From Acidimicrobiaceae bacterium (GTDB taxonomy: Bacteria > Actinomycetota > Acidimicrobiia > Acidimicrobiales > RAAP-2): 29,479 nt of DNA. The stretch lies in NCBI GenBank assembly GCA_003164275.1, contig PLSY01000320.1, forward strand, positions 1 through 29,479, read 5' to 3'. This document shows positions 16,485 to 22,958 of the stretch, piece after piece; position 1 is the first letter of the stretch; every line of letters starts with the position of its first letter. The notes below the pieces were generated by a model. That model worked only from the letters and a program-made list of their open reading frames with translations. It did no database searches and was not told the DNA's origin. The position numbers and the translations under genes were made by a program.

Positions 16485-17249
16485 TCAGCCGCCCAGCTCT
16501 TTCATGCGCTCGAGGACCGAGTCCGCCGTCGGGGTCAAGAGCTCGCCGACCACGTTGCCGTCGGCCAGGAACACCACCCGGTCGGCGAAGGCCGCGCCTC
16601 TGGCGTCGTGGGTGACCATGACGATGGACTGGTGGAACTCGGTGACCGAGCGCCTGAGGAACCCGAGCATCTCAGCCGACGAGTTGGAGTCGAGGTTGCC
16701 GGTCGGCTCGTCGGCGAAGACGAGGTCGGGCCGCCCGATGAGGGCCCGGGCGCAGGCCGCACGCTGCTGTTGTCCACCCGACATCTCGTTCGGCCGGTGG
16801 GAGAGGCGGTCGGCGATGCCGAGCTCGGTCACCAGGTAGTCGAACCACTCCTGGTCCACTTTCTTGCCGGCCAGGTCGGCCGGCAGTGTGATGTTCTCTC
16901 GGGCAGACAAGGTAGGCACGAGATTGAAGGACTGGAAGACGAACCCGATCCGGTCGCGCCTCATCTGGGTCAGGTCCGAGTCGTCCAGGAGGCCGATCTC
17001 CTGGTCGCCGACGAAGGTCCGTCCCGATGTAGGGGTGTCGAGGCCGGCCATGCAGTGCATGAGGGTCGACTTGCCCGAGCCCGACGGTCCCATCACCGCG
17101 GTGAACTGGCCGCGGCCGAACTCCAAGTTGACGCCCCTGAGGGCGTGGACCACAGCGTCCCCCTTCCCGTAGGTCTTGGTCAGCTCGATGGCCCGCGCCG
17201 CCGGCAATGCCGAGGGCGGCACCGTCGGTGCCTGCTCGGTGGAGCTCAT
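16485..17249 (-). CDS. ABC transporter ATP-binding protein, MacB/LolD type
   Basis: 254-residue ATPase subunit. Walker A is GPSGSGKST at 54-62, the Q-loop glutamine is Q106, the signature MSGGQQQR lies at 156-163, Walker B LVFADEP at 176-182 and the H-loop His is in MVTHD. The sequence between Walker A and the Q-loop (LMHCMAGLDTPTSG) and the PTLSARENI segment are characteristic of the MacB/LolD/FtsE group that partners FtsX-type permeases. The ATG at 17249 has AAAGGA about 9 nt before it; an open frame extends to 17345 but is non-conserved. It is divergent from the LuxR-type gene with only 44 nt between start codons, so shared regulation is likely. Confidence 0.95.
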   Translation of the reverse strand: MSSTEQAPTVPPSALPAARAIELTKTYGKGDAVVHALRGVNLEFGRGQFTAVMGPSGSGKSTLMHCMAGLDTPTSGRTFVGDQEIGLLDDSDLTQMRRDRIGFVFQSFNLVPTLSARENITLPADLAGKKVDQEWFDYLVTELGIADRLSHRPNEMSGGQQQRAACARALIGRPDLVFADEPTGNLDSNSSAEMLGFLRRSVTEFHQSIVMVTHDARGAAFADRVVFLADGNVVGELLTPTADSVLERMKELGG

Positions 17250-17293
17250 AGCGGTCCGTCCTTTCTCTCGTTGCCCGTGGCAGGGACCAGGAG

Positions 17294-17695
17294 ATGGCGG
17301 CGGGTGACAGGGGTCGACGACCGGGCTTCCCCGTCGACACCCCATGGCCCGGTCGAGGTGATGCTAGTGCTGTAACCAATGACCTTGAGCTGATCCGGCG
17401 GTTCCTCGATCAGGCCGCAGAAGCGTCTCGGTCGAACGACTCCCCGAGGTCCTCGGGGCGGGCCACAGCCACTCTGGTCGGGCAGTTCGGGCAGTTTGAG
17501 CTCGACCAGCTCCCTCCTAGAGAGCGCGAGGTCCTGCTCCTCATCGCCAGGGGCTATACCTACAAAGTGGTGGGACGCGACTTGACCATCTCAGGCACGA
17601 CCGTCGAGTCCCACGTCTCCTCGGTCCTCCGAAAACTGCAACTGTCGACCCGGCACGAACTGACCAAGTGGGCGACCGACCGACACCTGGTCTGA
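17294..17695 (+). CDS. LuxR-type HTH regulator lacking a receiver domain
   Basis: 133-residue protein with a C-terminal LuxR/FixJ helix-turn-helix (about residues 72-133): LPPREREVLLLIARGYTYK, then TVESHVSSVLRKLQL and a final RHELTKWATD. The HTH is typical of NarL-type response regulators, but only about 70 poorly conserved residues precede it and no phosphoacceptor receiver domain is present, so it is either a stand-alone DNA-binding protein or a 5'-shortened response regulator. AGGGA lies about 8 nt before the ATG. It is divergent from the ABC transporter operon, its best candidate target, with the DUF427 gene 35 nt downstream. Confidence 0.72.
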   Translation: MAAGDRGRRPGFPVDTPWPGRGDASAVTNDLELIRRFLDQAAEASRSNDSPRSSGRATATLVGQFGQFELDQLPPREREVLLLIARGYTYKVVGRDLTISGTTVESHVSSVLRKLQLSTRHELTKWATDRHLV

Positions 17696-17730
17696 ATGGC
17701 CGGTCCGGCCCCGAAACAGAGAGTCACGCC

Positions 17731-18495
17731 ATGTCCGACTTCCCGAAGCTGATCACCCGCCTGAACCATGTCGAGCCCGTGCCCCGACGGATCCGGGCCT
17801 TCCGGGGCGCAGCCGCGGTCGTCGACACAACCAGCGCGCTCTACGTCTGGGAGTGGGCCAACTATCCGCAGTTCTACGTGCCCCGCGGGGATGTGGCCGA
17901 AGACTCCCTGGTGGACCTCGACCGGACTGAGGAGTCCCCGAGAGGAACAGCCCACCTTTACGCCTTCGACGGTGACGGGCCCTCAGCGCTCCCAGTCGCC
18001 AGACTGTTGACCGGCGCAGTGCGCTCTGAGCTGGAGGGCACCTTCCGCTTCGAGTGGGAGGCTCTCGATGCCTGGTTCGAGGAGGACGAGGAGGTCTTCG
18101 TCCACCCTCGAAACCCCTACACCCGAGTCGATGCCCTACGGTCGACGAGGGTCGTCCGGGTCGAGCTCGATGGCATCGTCCTGGCTGAGTCGGCATCGCC
18201 GGTGATGGTCTTCGAGACCGGCCTCCCGACCCGCTACTACCTCAACCGGACCGAGGTGGTCTTCGACCACCTGGAATCGAGCGCCACGGTCACACGATGT
18301 CCCTACAAGGGCACGACGACCGGCTACTGGTCGGTCAAGGTCGGAGGCGAGACCCATGCCGACCTGGCTTGGAGCTACGACTTCCCGACCCGCCAGCTCC
18401 TGCCCATCGCCGGGCTGGTCTCGTTCTACAACGAGAAGGTCGACATCTTCGTGGACGGTCACCCGCTGGCCCGCCCGGTCACCCACTTCTCCTGA
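17731..18495 (+). CDS. tandem DUF427 (NTP_transf_9) protein
   Basis: 254-residue protein with two DUF427-like modules. The first (about residues 20-110) has the WEWANYPQFYVPRGDV strand. The second (about 145-235) is complete, with ETGLPTRYYLNRTEV and the conserved CPYKGTTTGYWSV motif. The equivalent CPYKG-YW motif is missing in the first half, which instead reads PRGTAHLYAF. The family is widespread in Actinobacteria and has no firmly established biochemical role; it is probably cytoplasmic. The ATG has only a weak AGAG upstream and lies 35 nt after the LuxR-type gene, so the two may be co-transcribed. It is followed by the regulated promoter of the secreted-protein locus. Confidence 0.82.
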   Translation: MSDFPKLITRLNHVEPVPRRIRAFRGAAAVVDTTSALYVWEWANYPQFYVPRGDVAEDSLVDLDRTEESPRGTAHLYAFDGDGPSALPVARLLTGAVRSELEGTFRFEWEALDAWFEEDEEVFVHPRNPYTRVDALRSTRVVRVELDGIVLAESASPVMVFETGLPTRYYLNRTEVVFDHLESSATVTRCPYKGTTTGYWSVKVGGETHADLAWSYDFPTRQLLPIAGLVSFYNEKVDIFVDGHPLARPVTHFS

Positions 18496-18550
18496 GAGCC
18501 CCGGGGGGCAGCGGACTCGAAGGCCACTTATCTCTTTAAGTGCTTTACCC

Positions 18551-18565
18551 ATCACTTTGAGTGAT
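18551..18565. promoter_or_regulatory. palindromic operator overlapping the -10 region
   Basis: ATCACT-TTG-AGTGAT is a perfect inverted repeat with 6-bp arms and a 3-nt centre. Its right end covers the TG and first T of the extended -10 box at 18562-18570. A protein bound here would block RNA polymerase, so a repressor site is the natural reading. The candidate regulator is not identified. Confidence 0.5.
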
Positions 18566-18570
18566 ATAAT
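18562..18570 (+). promoter_or_regulatory. extended -10 promoter (TGaTATAAT)
   Basis: TGA-TATAAT is a perfect extended -10 element, conspicuous in this G+C-rich DNA. A weak -35 (TTTACC, 18544-18549) lies at a suboptimal distance, consistent with reliance on the TGN extension. Transcription would start at about 18577-18579, on or next to the GTG start codon of the following gene. Confidence 0.6.
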
Positions 18571-18578
18571 CATGGGTA

Positions 18579-19403
18579 GTGTGCGGACACCAACCGGCGG
18601 CGGCCGGTCCCACAGTGGAGGCGGAGCGACCACAGCGTTGGCTGCGGCGAATCGCACTCATGATGGGCGCGGGAATCACCGGCGTCATCTTGGCTACCGT
18701 CCTGATAAGCCTCCTGGTCAAGCCGGCCGGTGCTGACCAGGTCACCGTCCAGGCGCCGATCACCGTCCAGGGCCCGGTGAGTGTCTCGGTCCCGCTCTTC
18801 GCCTCGGTGCCCGTGCCCGTCTCCCTCCCGGCGCCGGTCACCATCGCCGCACCGGTCACGGTGACCAGACCCACGTTGCCCACCACTCCGCAGCCTGGCG
18901 CAGGCGCGGTGACCGGAATCGGGAGATCGCTGGTCACGACGGCATCGACCACCGTCGCATCGCTCACCTCGATGACCAAAGCCGCCCTCACCCCCGTCCT
19001 CGATGCAGGGATCGCCGGGCCCAACTCGCCGCTCGGCCCCGTCGGCCCAGCTACCGGAGGCGGCGCTTCTGCACTGTCGGCATTCCCGGCCCTGGCGGGT
19101 CGTTCGGGGGCCGGCCCAGCACGTCGGACCAACGGTCGAACCGCCGGGGTGGAGCCAGGCGGCTCCACCCCCTTAGGATCGCCGGTCACCCCGGCCAAGG
19201 CCCCATGGGCCCCTCAGACCCCTTCTCCCCAGGCACCGAACAACGCGGGCGAGTCCCTCGCCTCGGGCCAGGGAAACACCCCGTTCGGCTCACTGCCACC
19301 CTCGATGCTGCTGTTGCCAGCGCTCGCCCTGGGCGCAGTCGTGCTGTTGCGGAACAGGACCCCGAAGCTCCTCTTGGACCTGAGGTTCGCCCCTCCCGGT
19401 TAG
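18579..19403 (+). CDS. secreted Pro/Val-rich membrane-anchored protein
   Basis: 274-residue protein of unknown function. After a short basic N-terminus (RWLRRI) comes a hydrophobic segment ending KPAGADQV, a likely export signal (residues 22-51). Next is a Val/Pro-rich region of alternating short strands with repeated APV/GPV steps (52-95), a Gly/Pro/Ser-rich low-complexity region, and a C-terminal hydrophobic helix (SMLLLPALALGAVVLL, about 244-259) followed by RNRTPK and a short tail, so it may be anchored at its C-terminus. There is no LPXTG motif. The GTG at 18579 is placed 8 nt after a perfect TATAAT and has no Shine-Dalgarno, indicating leaderless expression; an internal GTG at 18615 is an alternative. 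It is followed by the repeat-protein gene and probably belongs to the same surface locus. Confidence 0.6.
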   Translation: MCGHQPAAAGPTVEAERPQRWLRRIALMMGAGITGVILATVLISLLVKPAGADQVTVQAPITVQGPVSVSVPLFASVPVPVSLPAPVTIAAPVTVTRPTLPTTPQPGAGAVTGIGRSLVTTASTTVASLTSMTKAALTPVLDAGIAGPNSPLGPVGPATGGGASALSAFPALAGRSGAGPARRTNGRTAGVEPGGSTPLGSPVTPAKAPWAPQTPSPQAPNNAGESLASGQGNTPFGSLPPSMLLLPALALGAVVLLRNRTPKLLLDLRFAPPG

Positions 19404-19404
19404 A

Positions 19405-19460
19405 GGTCTCTGACGTGCCAAGCGCCCTGGTCGGCGTCGTTCGGCCAAGTCTCAGAGACC
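19405..19460 (+). other. 9-bp inverted repeat in leader of repeat-protein gene
   Basis: GGTCTCTGA (19405-19413) and TCAGAGACC (19452-19460) are perfect inverted copies around a 38-nt loop. The first arm starts 1 nt after the stop of the upstream gene; the second ends 15 nt before the Shine-Dalgarno AAGGAG (19475-19480) of the repeat protein. It may be a terminator-like stem or a 5' UTR structure. There is no U-tract. Confidence 0.4.
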
Positions 19461-19488
19461 AATCTCATCTAACCAAGGAGAATCACAA

Positions 19489-20370
19489 ATGTTTACCTCT
19501 ACCAAGCGCGCCCTCGCGACCTTTGTCGTCGCCCTCGGGCTCTGCATTCTCGGGCTGGCTGTTGCCGGCTTCGTCGGACCCAACTCCCCAGCCTCAGCCA
19601 CATCGACGACATGTCAGGCGTCAGTACCGGCCGTCGGGCCGGTTGGCGGTCCTCCGGCCATCGTCAGTGTGCCGTCGGTCGACATGAGCGGTACGCCCGC
19701 CACCAGCGGGACGGCCGGGCCGTCGACGGCCGGGGCCGGAAGCACGACCGGGACCACTACGACGGCAACGGTCACCCCCTCGGCGCCGTCAACGCCAGTC
19801 ACCCCGACGGTTCCGGTGACCCCTGTAATGCCGGTAGCACCAATCTTCCCCCCAGTCGGGACCACCGGTGTGACCCTGATCGATGCCAATGCACCAGTGC
19901 TGTCGGACGGAAACTCGACCACCGGTCTGTGGTCACTGATCGATCTGGACGCCCCGGTGCTGTCGGGCAGCTCGTCGACCGGCTCGGGCTCGTTGGTGAA
20001 CGCCAACGCGCCCGTCCTCTCCGACGGGTCGACGTCAGGCACCGGCTCATTGGTGAACGCCAACGCACCGGTGCTCGGGAGCGGATCCACATCGGGCGGT
20101 AGCTCGCTGGTGAGCGCCGACGCCCCGGCGCTGTCGACCGGAGACTCCTCCACCTCGGGGGGGACGCTCGTCAACGCTGATGCGCCAGTGCTTTCCGGAG
20201 GTGCCACGAGCGGTGCTCGGGGCTCGCTGGTGAATGCGAACGCCCCGGTGCTGTCGTCGGGCTCGACCACCGGTACCGGCTCACTGGTGAATGCGAACGC
20301 CCCGGTGCTGTCGTCGGGTTCGCTGGTGAATGTGGTCGCTCCGGTGTTGAGCGACACGCCCCTCGGCTAA
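19489..20370 (+). CDS. secreted tandem-repeat protein (SLVNANAPVLS repeats)
   Basis: 293-residue secreted protein that I do not recognise. The signal peptide occupies roughly residues 1-37, ending PASA before TSTTC. A Gly/Thr/Pro-rich spacer follows to about residue 127. Residues 129-293 are nine tandem repeats of a 19-20-residue unit, best copy SLVNANAPVLSSGSTTGTG, starting at residues 129, 149, 168, 187, 206, 226, 246, 265 and 278; the last two are shortened. The conserved part is [ST]-L-[VI]-[ND]-x-[ND]-A-P-[VA]-L, giving regularly spaced Leu/Val and Asn/Asp as in beta-solenoid or amyloid-like surface proteins. A single Cys (C42) remains after cleavage. The Shine-Dalgarno AAGGAG lies 8 nt before the ATG. 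It follows another secreted low-complexity protein and precedes strong hairpins. Confidence 0.65.
   Translation: MFTSTKRALATFVVALGLCILGLAVAGFVGPNSPASATSTTCQASVPAVGPVGGPPAIVSVPSVDMSGTPATSGTAGPSTAGAGSTTGTTTTATVTPSAPSTPVTPTVPVTPVMPVAPIFPPVGTTGVTLIDANAPVLSDGNSTTGLWSLIDLDAPVLSGSSSTGSGSLVNANAPVLSDGSTSGTGSLVNANAPVLGSGSTSGGSSLVSADAPALSTGDSSTSGGTLVNADAPVLSGGATSGARGSLVNANAPVLSSGSTTGTGSLVNANAPVLSSGSLVNVVAPVLSDTPLG
19870..20367 (+). repeat. nine in-frame ~57-bp coding repeats
   Basis: The 3' part of the repeat-protein gene is built of units of 57-60 bp (19-20 codons). Most units differ by synonymous changes, but units seven and eight share an identical 35-bp stretch (20227-20261 and 20284-20318) at exactly 57-bp spacing, indicating recent duplication. 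Confidence 0.8.
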
Positions 20371-20384
20371 CAGAAGCACGCCCG

Positions 20385-20408
20385 GACCACCTGGTACAGC
20401 AGGTGGTC
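20385..20408. terminator. perfect 9-bp hairpin after the repeat-protein gene
   Basis: GACCACCTG (20385-20393) and CAGGTGGTC (20400-20408) flank a 6-nt loop, 14 nt after the stop codon of the repeat protein. The stem is strong, but no U-run follows. It is the first of three stems in the 195-nt gap between two convergent genes. Confidence 0.5.
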
Positions 20409-20430
20409 GCCAAGTTGTCCCCTCCTTGTG

Positions 20431-20445
20431 CCCCTGAGGCAGGGG
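20431..20445. terminator. 6-bp GC hairpin
   Basis: CCCCTG-AGG-CAGGGG is a perfect inverted repeat with a 3-nt loop, the second stem in the convergent intergenic region. A competing longer pairing GTCCCCT/AGGGGAC is also possible there. Confidence 0.35.
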
Positions 20446-20451
20446 ACGTGC

Positions 20452-20506
20452 GGCACGCCACTCACAGGCCCGAAGACCATTGCGCCTTCGGGCCTGGTGG
20501 CGCGCC
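20452..20506. terminator. long two-part hairpin in convergent intergenic region
   Basis: The inner stem is a perfect 10-bp AGGCCCGAAG (20466-20475) with CTTCGGGCCT (20486-20495) around a 10-nt loop. The outer stem pairs GGCACGCCAC (20452-20461) with GTGGCGCGCC (20497-20506), with one mismatch, across a small asymmetric bulge. It totals about 19 pairs. It may be a bidirectional terminator for the repeat-protein gene and the convergent small gene, or a structured RNA. Confidence 0.5.
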
Positions 20507-20565
20507 CACGGGCTGGATTCCTCCTGGCTGCCGGGCGGTACCCTTCAGCCAACGATCGGCCACCC

Positions 20566-20901
20566 TCACGAGCCGGCGCGCCATTCGGCGACCCTTTGAT
20601 GGAACTCGGCGACGAAGTCCTCGACCGTCATCGAGCTCCGGTTGGCGAACAGCGACTCGTTGCTGTCGAGCCAGCTGGTCAGGGTGTCCACGTCAGCCAG
20701 ATCGAGCTCCTGGTCCCGCTCCACCAGGTAGACGAAGACCTTTTCATCCACAACCCCCACCGACAGCTCGGTGACACCCCCGCTGCCATAGCACCAAGAG
20801 GGGGCCTGGCCGGGTGTGACCGCCGGCTCCAGAGCCCAACCCGGCCGCTCGGACAGGGCGTGGCTCACCTCGTTCCACAGTGCCTTTTCTTTGCGGGACA
20901 C
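20566..20901 (-). CDS. small hypothetical protein
   Basis: 111-residue protein that I do not recognise. It is acidic, starts MSRKEKALWNEV, has a central predicted beta part (TELSVGVVDEKVFVYLVE) and a helical C-terminus (TVEDFVAEFHQRVAEWRAG). There is no signal peptide, membrane segment or cysteine cluster, so it is probably cytoplasmic. The GTG at 20901 is preferred because GGAGG lies 4 nt before it; the frame also contains an earlier start at 20931. It converges with the repeat-protein gene and is divergent from the diguanylate cyclase gene, whose promoter region it shares. Confidence 0.6.
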   Translation of the reverse strand: MSRKEKALWNEVSHALSERPGWALEPAVTPGQAPSWCYGSGGVTELSVGVVDEKVFVYLVERDQELDLADVDTLTSWLDSNESLFANRSSMTVEDFVAEFHQRVAEWRAGS

Positions 20902-20979
20902 ATGTCCTCCAGTTGTGGCGGCGACGGGCAAACGGTACGGAGGATCCTGCGGCTTTCAAGTAGCCGCCCCGGTCTTCCG

Positions 20980-20991
20980 ATACTGAAGTAT
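20980..20991. promoter_or_regulatory. AT-rich palindrome upstream of diguanylate cyclase
   Basis: ATACT-GA-AGTAT is a perfect inverted repeat of 5-bp arms in otherwise G+C-rich DNA, in the shared upstream region of the divergent small gene (20901) and the PAS-GGDEF gene (21072). It is a candidate operator or part of a promoter. Confidence 0.3.
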
Positions 20992-21071
20992 GGACCGACA
21001 CGACACGTTGGGTTTCGGATCGTTGGCCCCATGAGAACCTCTGGCCGCGAGCACGCCAGAATCCGGTCGAC

Positions 21072-22919
21072 ATGACTCCCGCCGACAGCTTGGCACGAGA
21101 CGGGACTCCTGCCGCGGCCCAGGCGTTGGACATCCTCCGCGCCGCTGGTGCCCACCCCCTCATGCGCGGCTTCCCCCAAGGAGCCATCATCGCGTTTGAC
21201 CAGGACCTTCGTTTCCTGAGTGCCGGGGGACTGGGACTGAGCGAAGTGGGACTCTCTCAAGAGCTGCTCGAGGGCAGGACGATCTTCGAGGTCTTCCCTC
21301 CGGCGATCGCCCGACTCATCGAAGGGCCCTTCCGCCAGGCCCTGTCCGGCCAGGAGTCGAAGACCGACGTCCCCTTCGCCAACCGCACCTTCCTCGTCCG
21401 ACTGGCTCCCTCGCTCGACGCCGACGGTGCGATCGTCGCCGGGATCGGGTTCGCCGTGGAGGTCACCGAGACGCGGCGGGCGGCGGCCGCCCTGCGGCAG
21501 TCAGAGGAGTCCTTGCGCTACGAGCGGAGTCGGCTCACCGAAGCCGAACGCATCGGCCAGCTCGGTTCGTGGAACTGGGATGTGCCGACCGACGCGGTCA
21601 CGTGGTCGGACGGCATGTTCGACCTCTACGGGATCGATCGAGCCGAGTTCGGAGGCAACTTCGAGTCAGCCGTCAGACAGGTGCACCCAGACGACACGGC
21701 CACTATGACTATGGAGGCTGCGCGGTCGCTCACCGAACGGGAGCCCATCCACCTGCGGTACCGGATCTTCCGGGTGAGCGACGGGGAGCTGCGGTGGTTG
21801 GAGTCACGGGGTAGGGCCTTTTTCGAAGGTGGCTCCGTCATCCGCTTCCTGGGCACTGTCATCGACGTCACCGAGCAGGTGGTGGCCGAAGAGGAGGCGA
21901 AGAGGGCGACGGCATTCCAGGAGGCGGTCATCGCCGCTACCCCAGACTTCACCTTCATCACCGACGTGGCCACGGGGGCCTTGATCTACGGCTCCCGCGA
22001 CAGGGACCTGCTCGGACTCAGTCCCGACGAGGCAAAGGCGCTCGGCCCCGCGGCCATCGGCACCCTGGTCCATCCCGATGACCAGGCCGCTCTCCTGGCC
22101 GCCAATCGCCAGGCACAGAGCCTCGCGGACGGCCGGGTCCTCCAGATCCGCTACCGAGGTCGCCACACCGACGGCCATTGGCACTGGATGGCCCGCAGGA
22201 TCGTTCCGTTCCGGCGGGACACCGACGGAAGGGTGATCGAGGTGCTCGGCGTGCTCCGCGACATCACCGACGTCGTCCAGTTCGAAGAGCAGCTCACCCA
22301 CTCAGCCCTCCATGACAGCCTGACCGGTCTGCCCAACCGCTCCCTCATGCTCGACCGCCTCGACACCGCTCTGGCCCGATCGGCCCGTGACGGCCGGGAG
22401 GCGTCGGTCCTGTTCTGCGACCTCGATGCATTCAAAGGCGTGAACGACACTGCCGGCCACCCCGCCGGCGACGCCGTGCTGGTCGAGGTGGCCGAGCGAC
22501 TCCGATCCACCCTCAGGGAGGGCGACACGGTGGCCCGGGTGGGCGGCGACGAGTTCGTGATCATCGTTGAGCCCTGGAACCGGTCCTCGGAGTCGAGCCT
22601 CGTCCATGGGCACCGCCCGAACACCATCGGGGACAGGGCCCTCGGCGTGCAGGTGGCCGAGCGCATCATCACCGCCCTCGCCCAACCGATCAGCTTCAAC
22701 GGACGCGACTACCACGTGACGATCAGCATCGGGATCAGCTACACCCGGCCGATCCATCTGGACACCCCCGGCGACGGGGCCGCCGACGCCGTGGTGAGAG
22801 AGGCTGACATCGCCATGTATCGCGCCAAGGGCCTGGGCAAGAACCGCATGCAGGTCTTCGACACGCGGTCAGACATCGATCCAGCGCATCTGATCCTCGA
22901 CCACCACGTCAGACGCTGA
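21072..22919 (+). CDS. multi-PAS diguanylate cyclase (GGDEF)
   Basis: 615-residue sensor enzyme expected to make cyclic di-GMP from two GTP. Three PAS-like sensor modules fill residues about 30-140, 165-280 (ending FLGTVIDVTEQ) and 290-405 (with WHWMARRIVPF and VLGVLRDITD). The GGDEF domain begins with HDSLTGLPNRSLML at 414, has DLDAFKGVNDTAGHPAGD, and an intact active-site GGDEF at 491-495. An RxxD inhibitory site (R482-E-G-D485) lies five residues ahead, so product feedback is likely. No EAL domain and no transmembrane segment are seen, so it is cytoplasmic. The ATG lacks a Shine-Dalgarno; CAGAAT lies 9 nt ahead and a 14-codon open frame (from 21031) ends at the start as ATGA. c-di-GMP would be a plausible signal controlling nearby surface proteins, but the link is only positional. 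Confidence 0.94.
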   Translation: MTPADSLARDGTPAAAQALDILRAAGAHPLMRGFPQGAIIAFDQDLRFLSAGGLGLSEVGLSQELLEGRTIFEVFPPAIARLIEGPFRQALSGQESKTDVPFANRTFLVRLAPSLDADGAIVAGIGFAVEVTETRRAAAALRQSEESLRYERSRLTEAERIGQLGSWNWDVPTDAVTWSDGMFDLYGIDRAEFGGNFESAVRQVHPDDTATMTMEAARSLTEREPIHLRYRIFRVSDGELRWLESRGRAFFEGGSVIRFLGTVIDVTEQVVAEEEAKRATAFQEAVIAATPDFTFITDVATGALIYGSRDRDLLGLSPDEAKALGPAAIGTLVHPDDQAALLAANRQAQSLADGRVLQIRYRGRHTDGHWHWMARRIVPFRRDTDGRVIEVLGVLRDITDVVQFEEQLTHSALHDSLTGLPNRSLMLDRLDTALARSARDGREASVLFCDLDAFKGVNDTAGHPAGDAVLVEVAERLRSTLREGDTVARVGGDEFVIIVEPWNRSSESSLVHGHRPNTIGDRALGVQVAERIITALAQPISFNGRDYHVTISIGISYTRPIHLDTPGDGAADAVVREADIAMYRAKGLGKNRMQVFDTRSDIDPAHLILDHHVRR

Positions 22920-22941
22920 GGGCAACGCAGACCGCTGTCAA

Positions 22942-22958
22942 CCGGCCTCACAGGCCGG
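22942..22958. terminator. perfect 7-bp hairpin between convergent genes
   Basis: CCGGCCT-CAC-AGGCCGG is a perfect inverted repeat with a 3-nt loop. It sits 22 nt after the diguanylate cyclase stop and spans the stop codon of the convergent HAD gene (22948-22950), so it could terminate both. No U-run is present. Confidence 0.5.

Noticed and set aside
19614..20357. Minus-strand open frame opposite the repeat protein
   Set aside because: Repetitive only because the plus strand is; no signal peptide or ribosome-binding site, whereas the plus gene has both.
19870..20367. Possible CRISPR-like repeat array
   Set aside because: Repeats are in-frame codon units without unique spacers, and no cas genes are present.
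20566..20901. Toxin-antitoxin partner
   Set aside because: No second small gene in an operon and no recognisable toxin or antitoxin motif.
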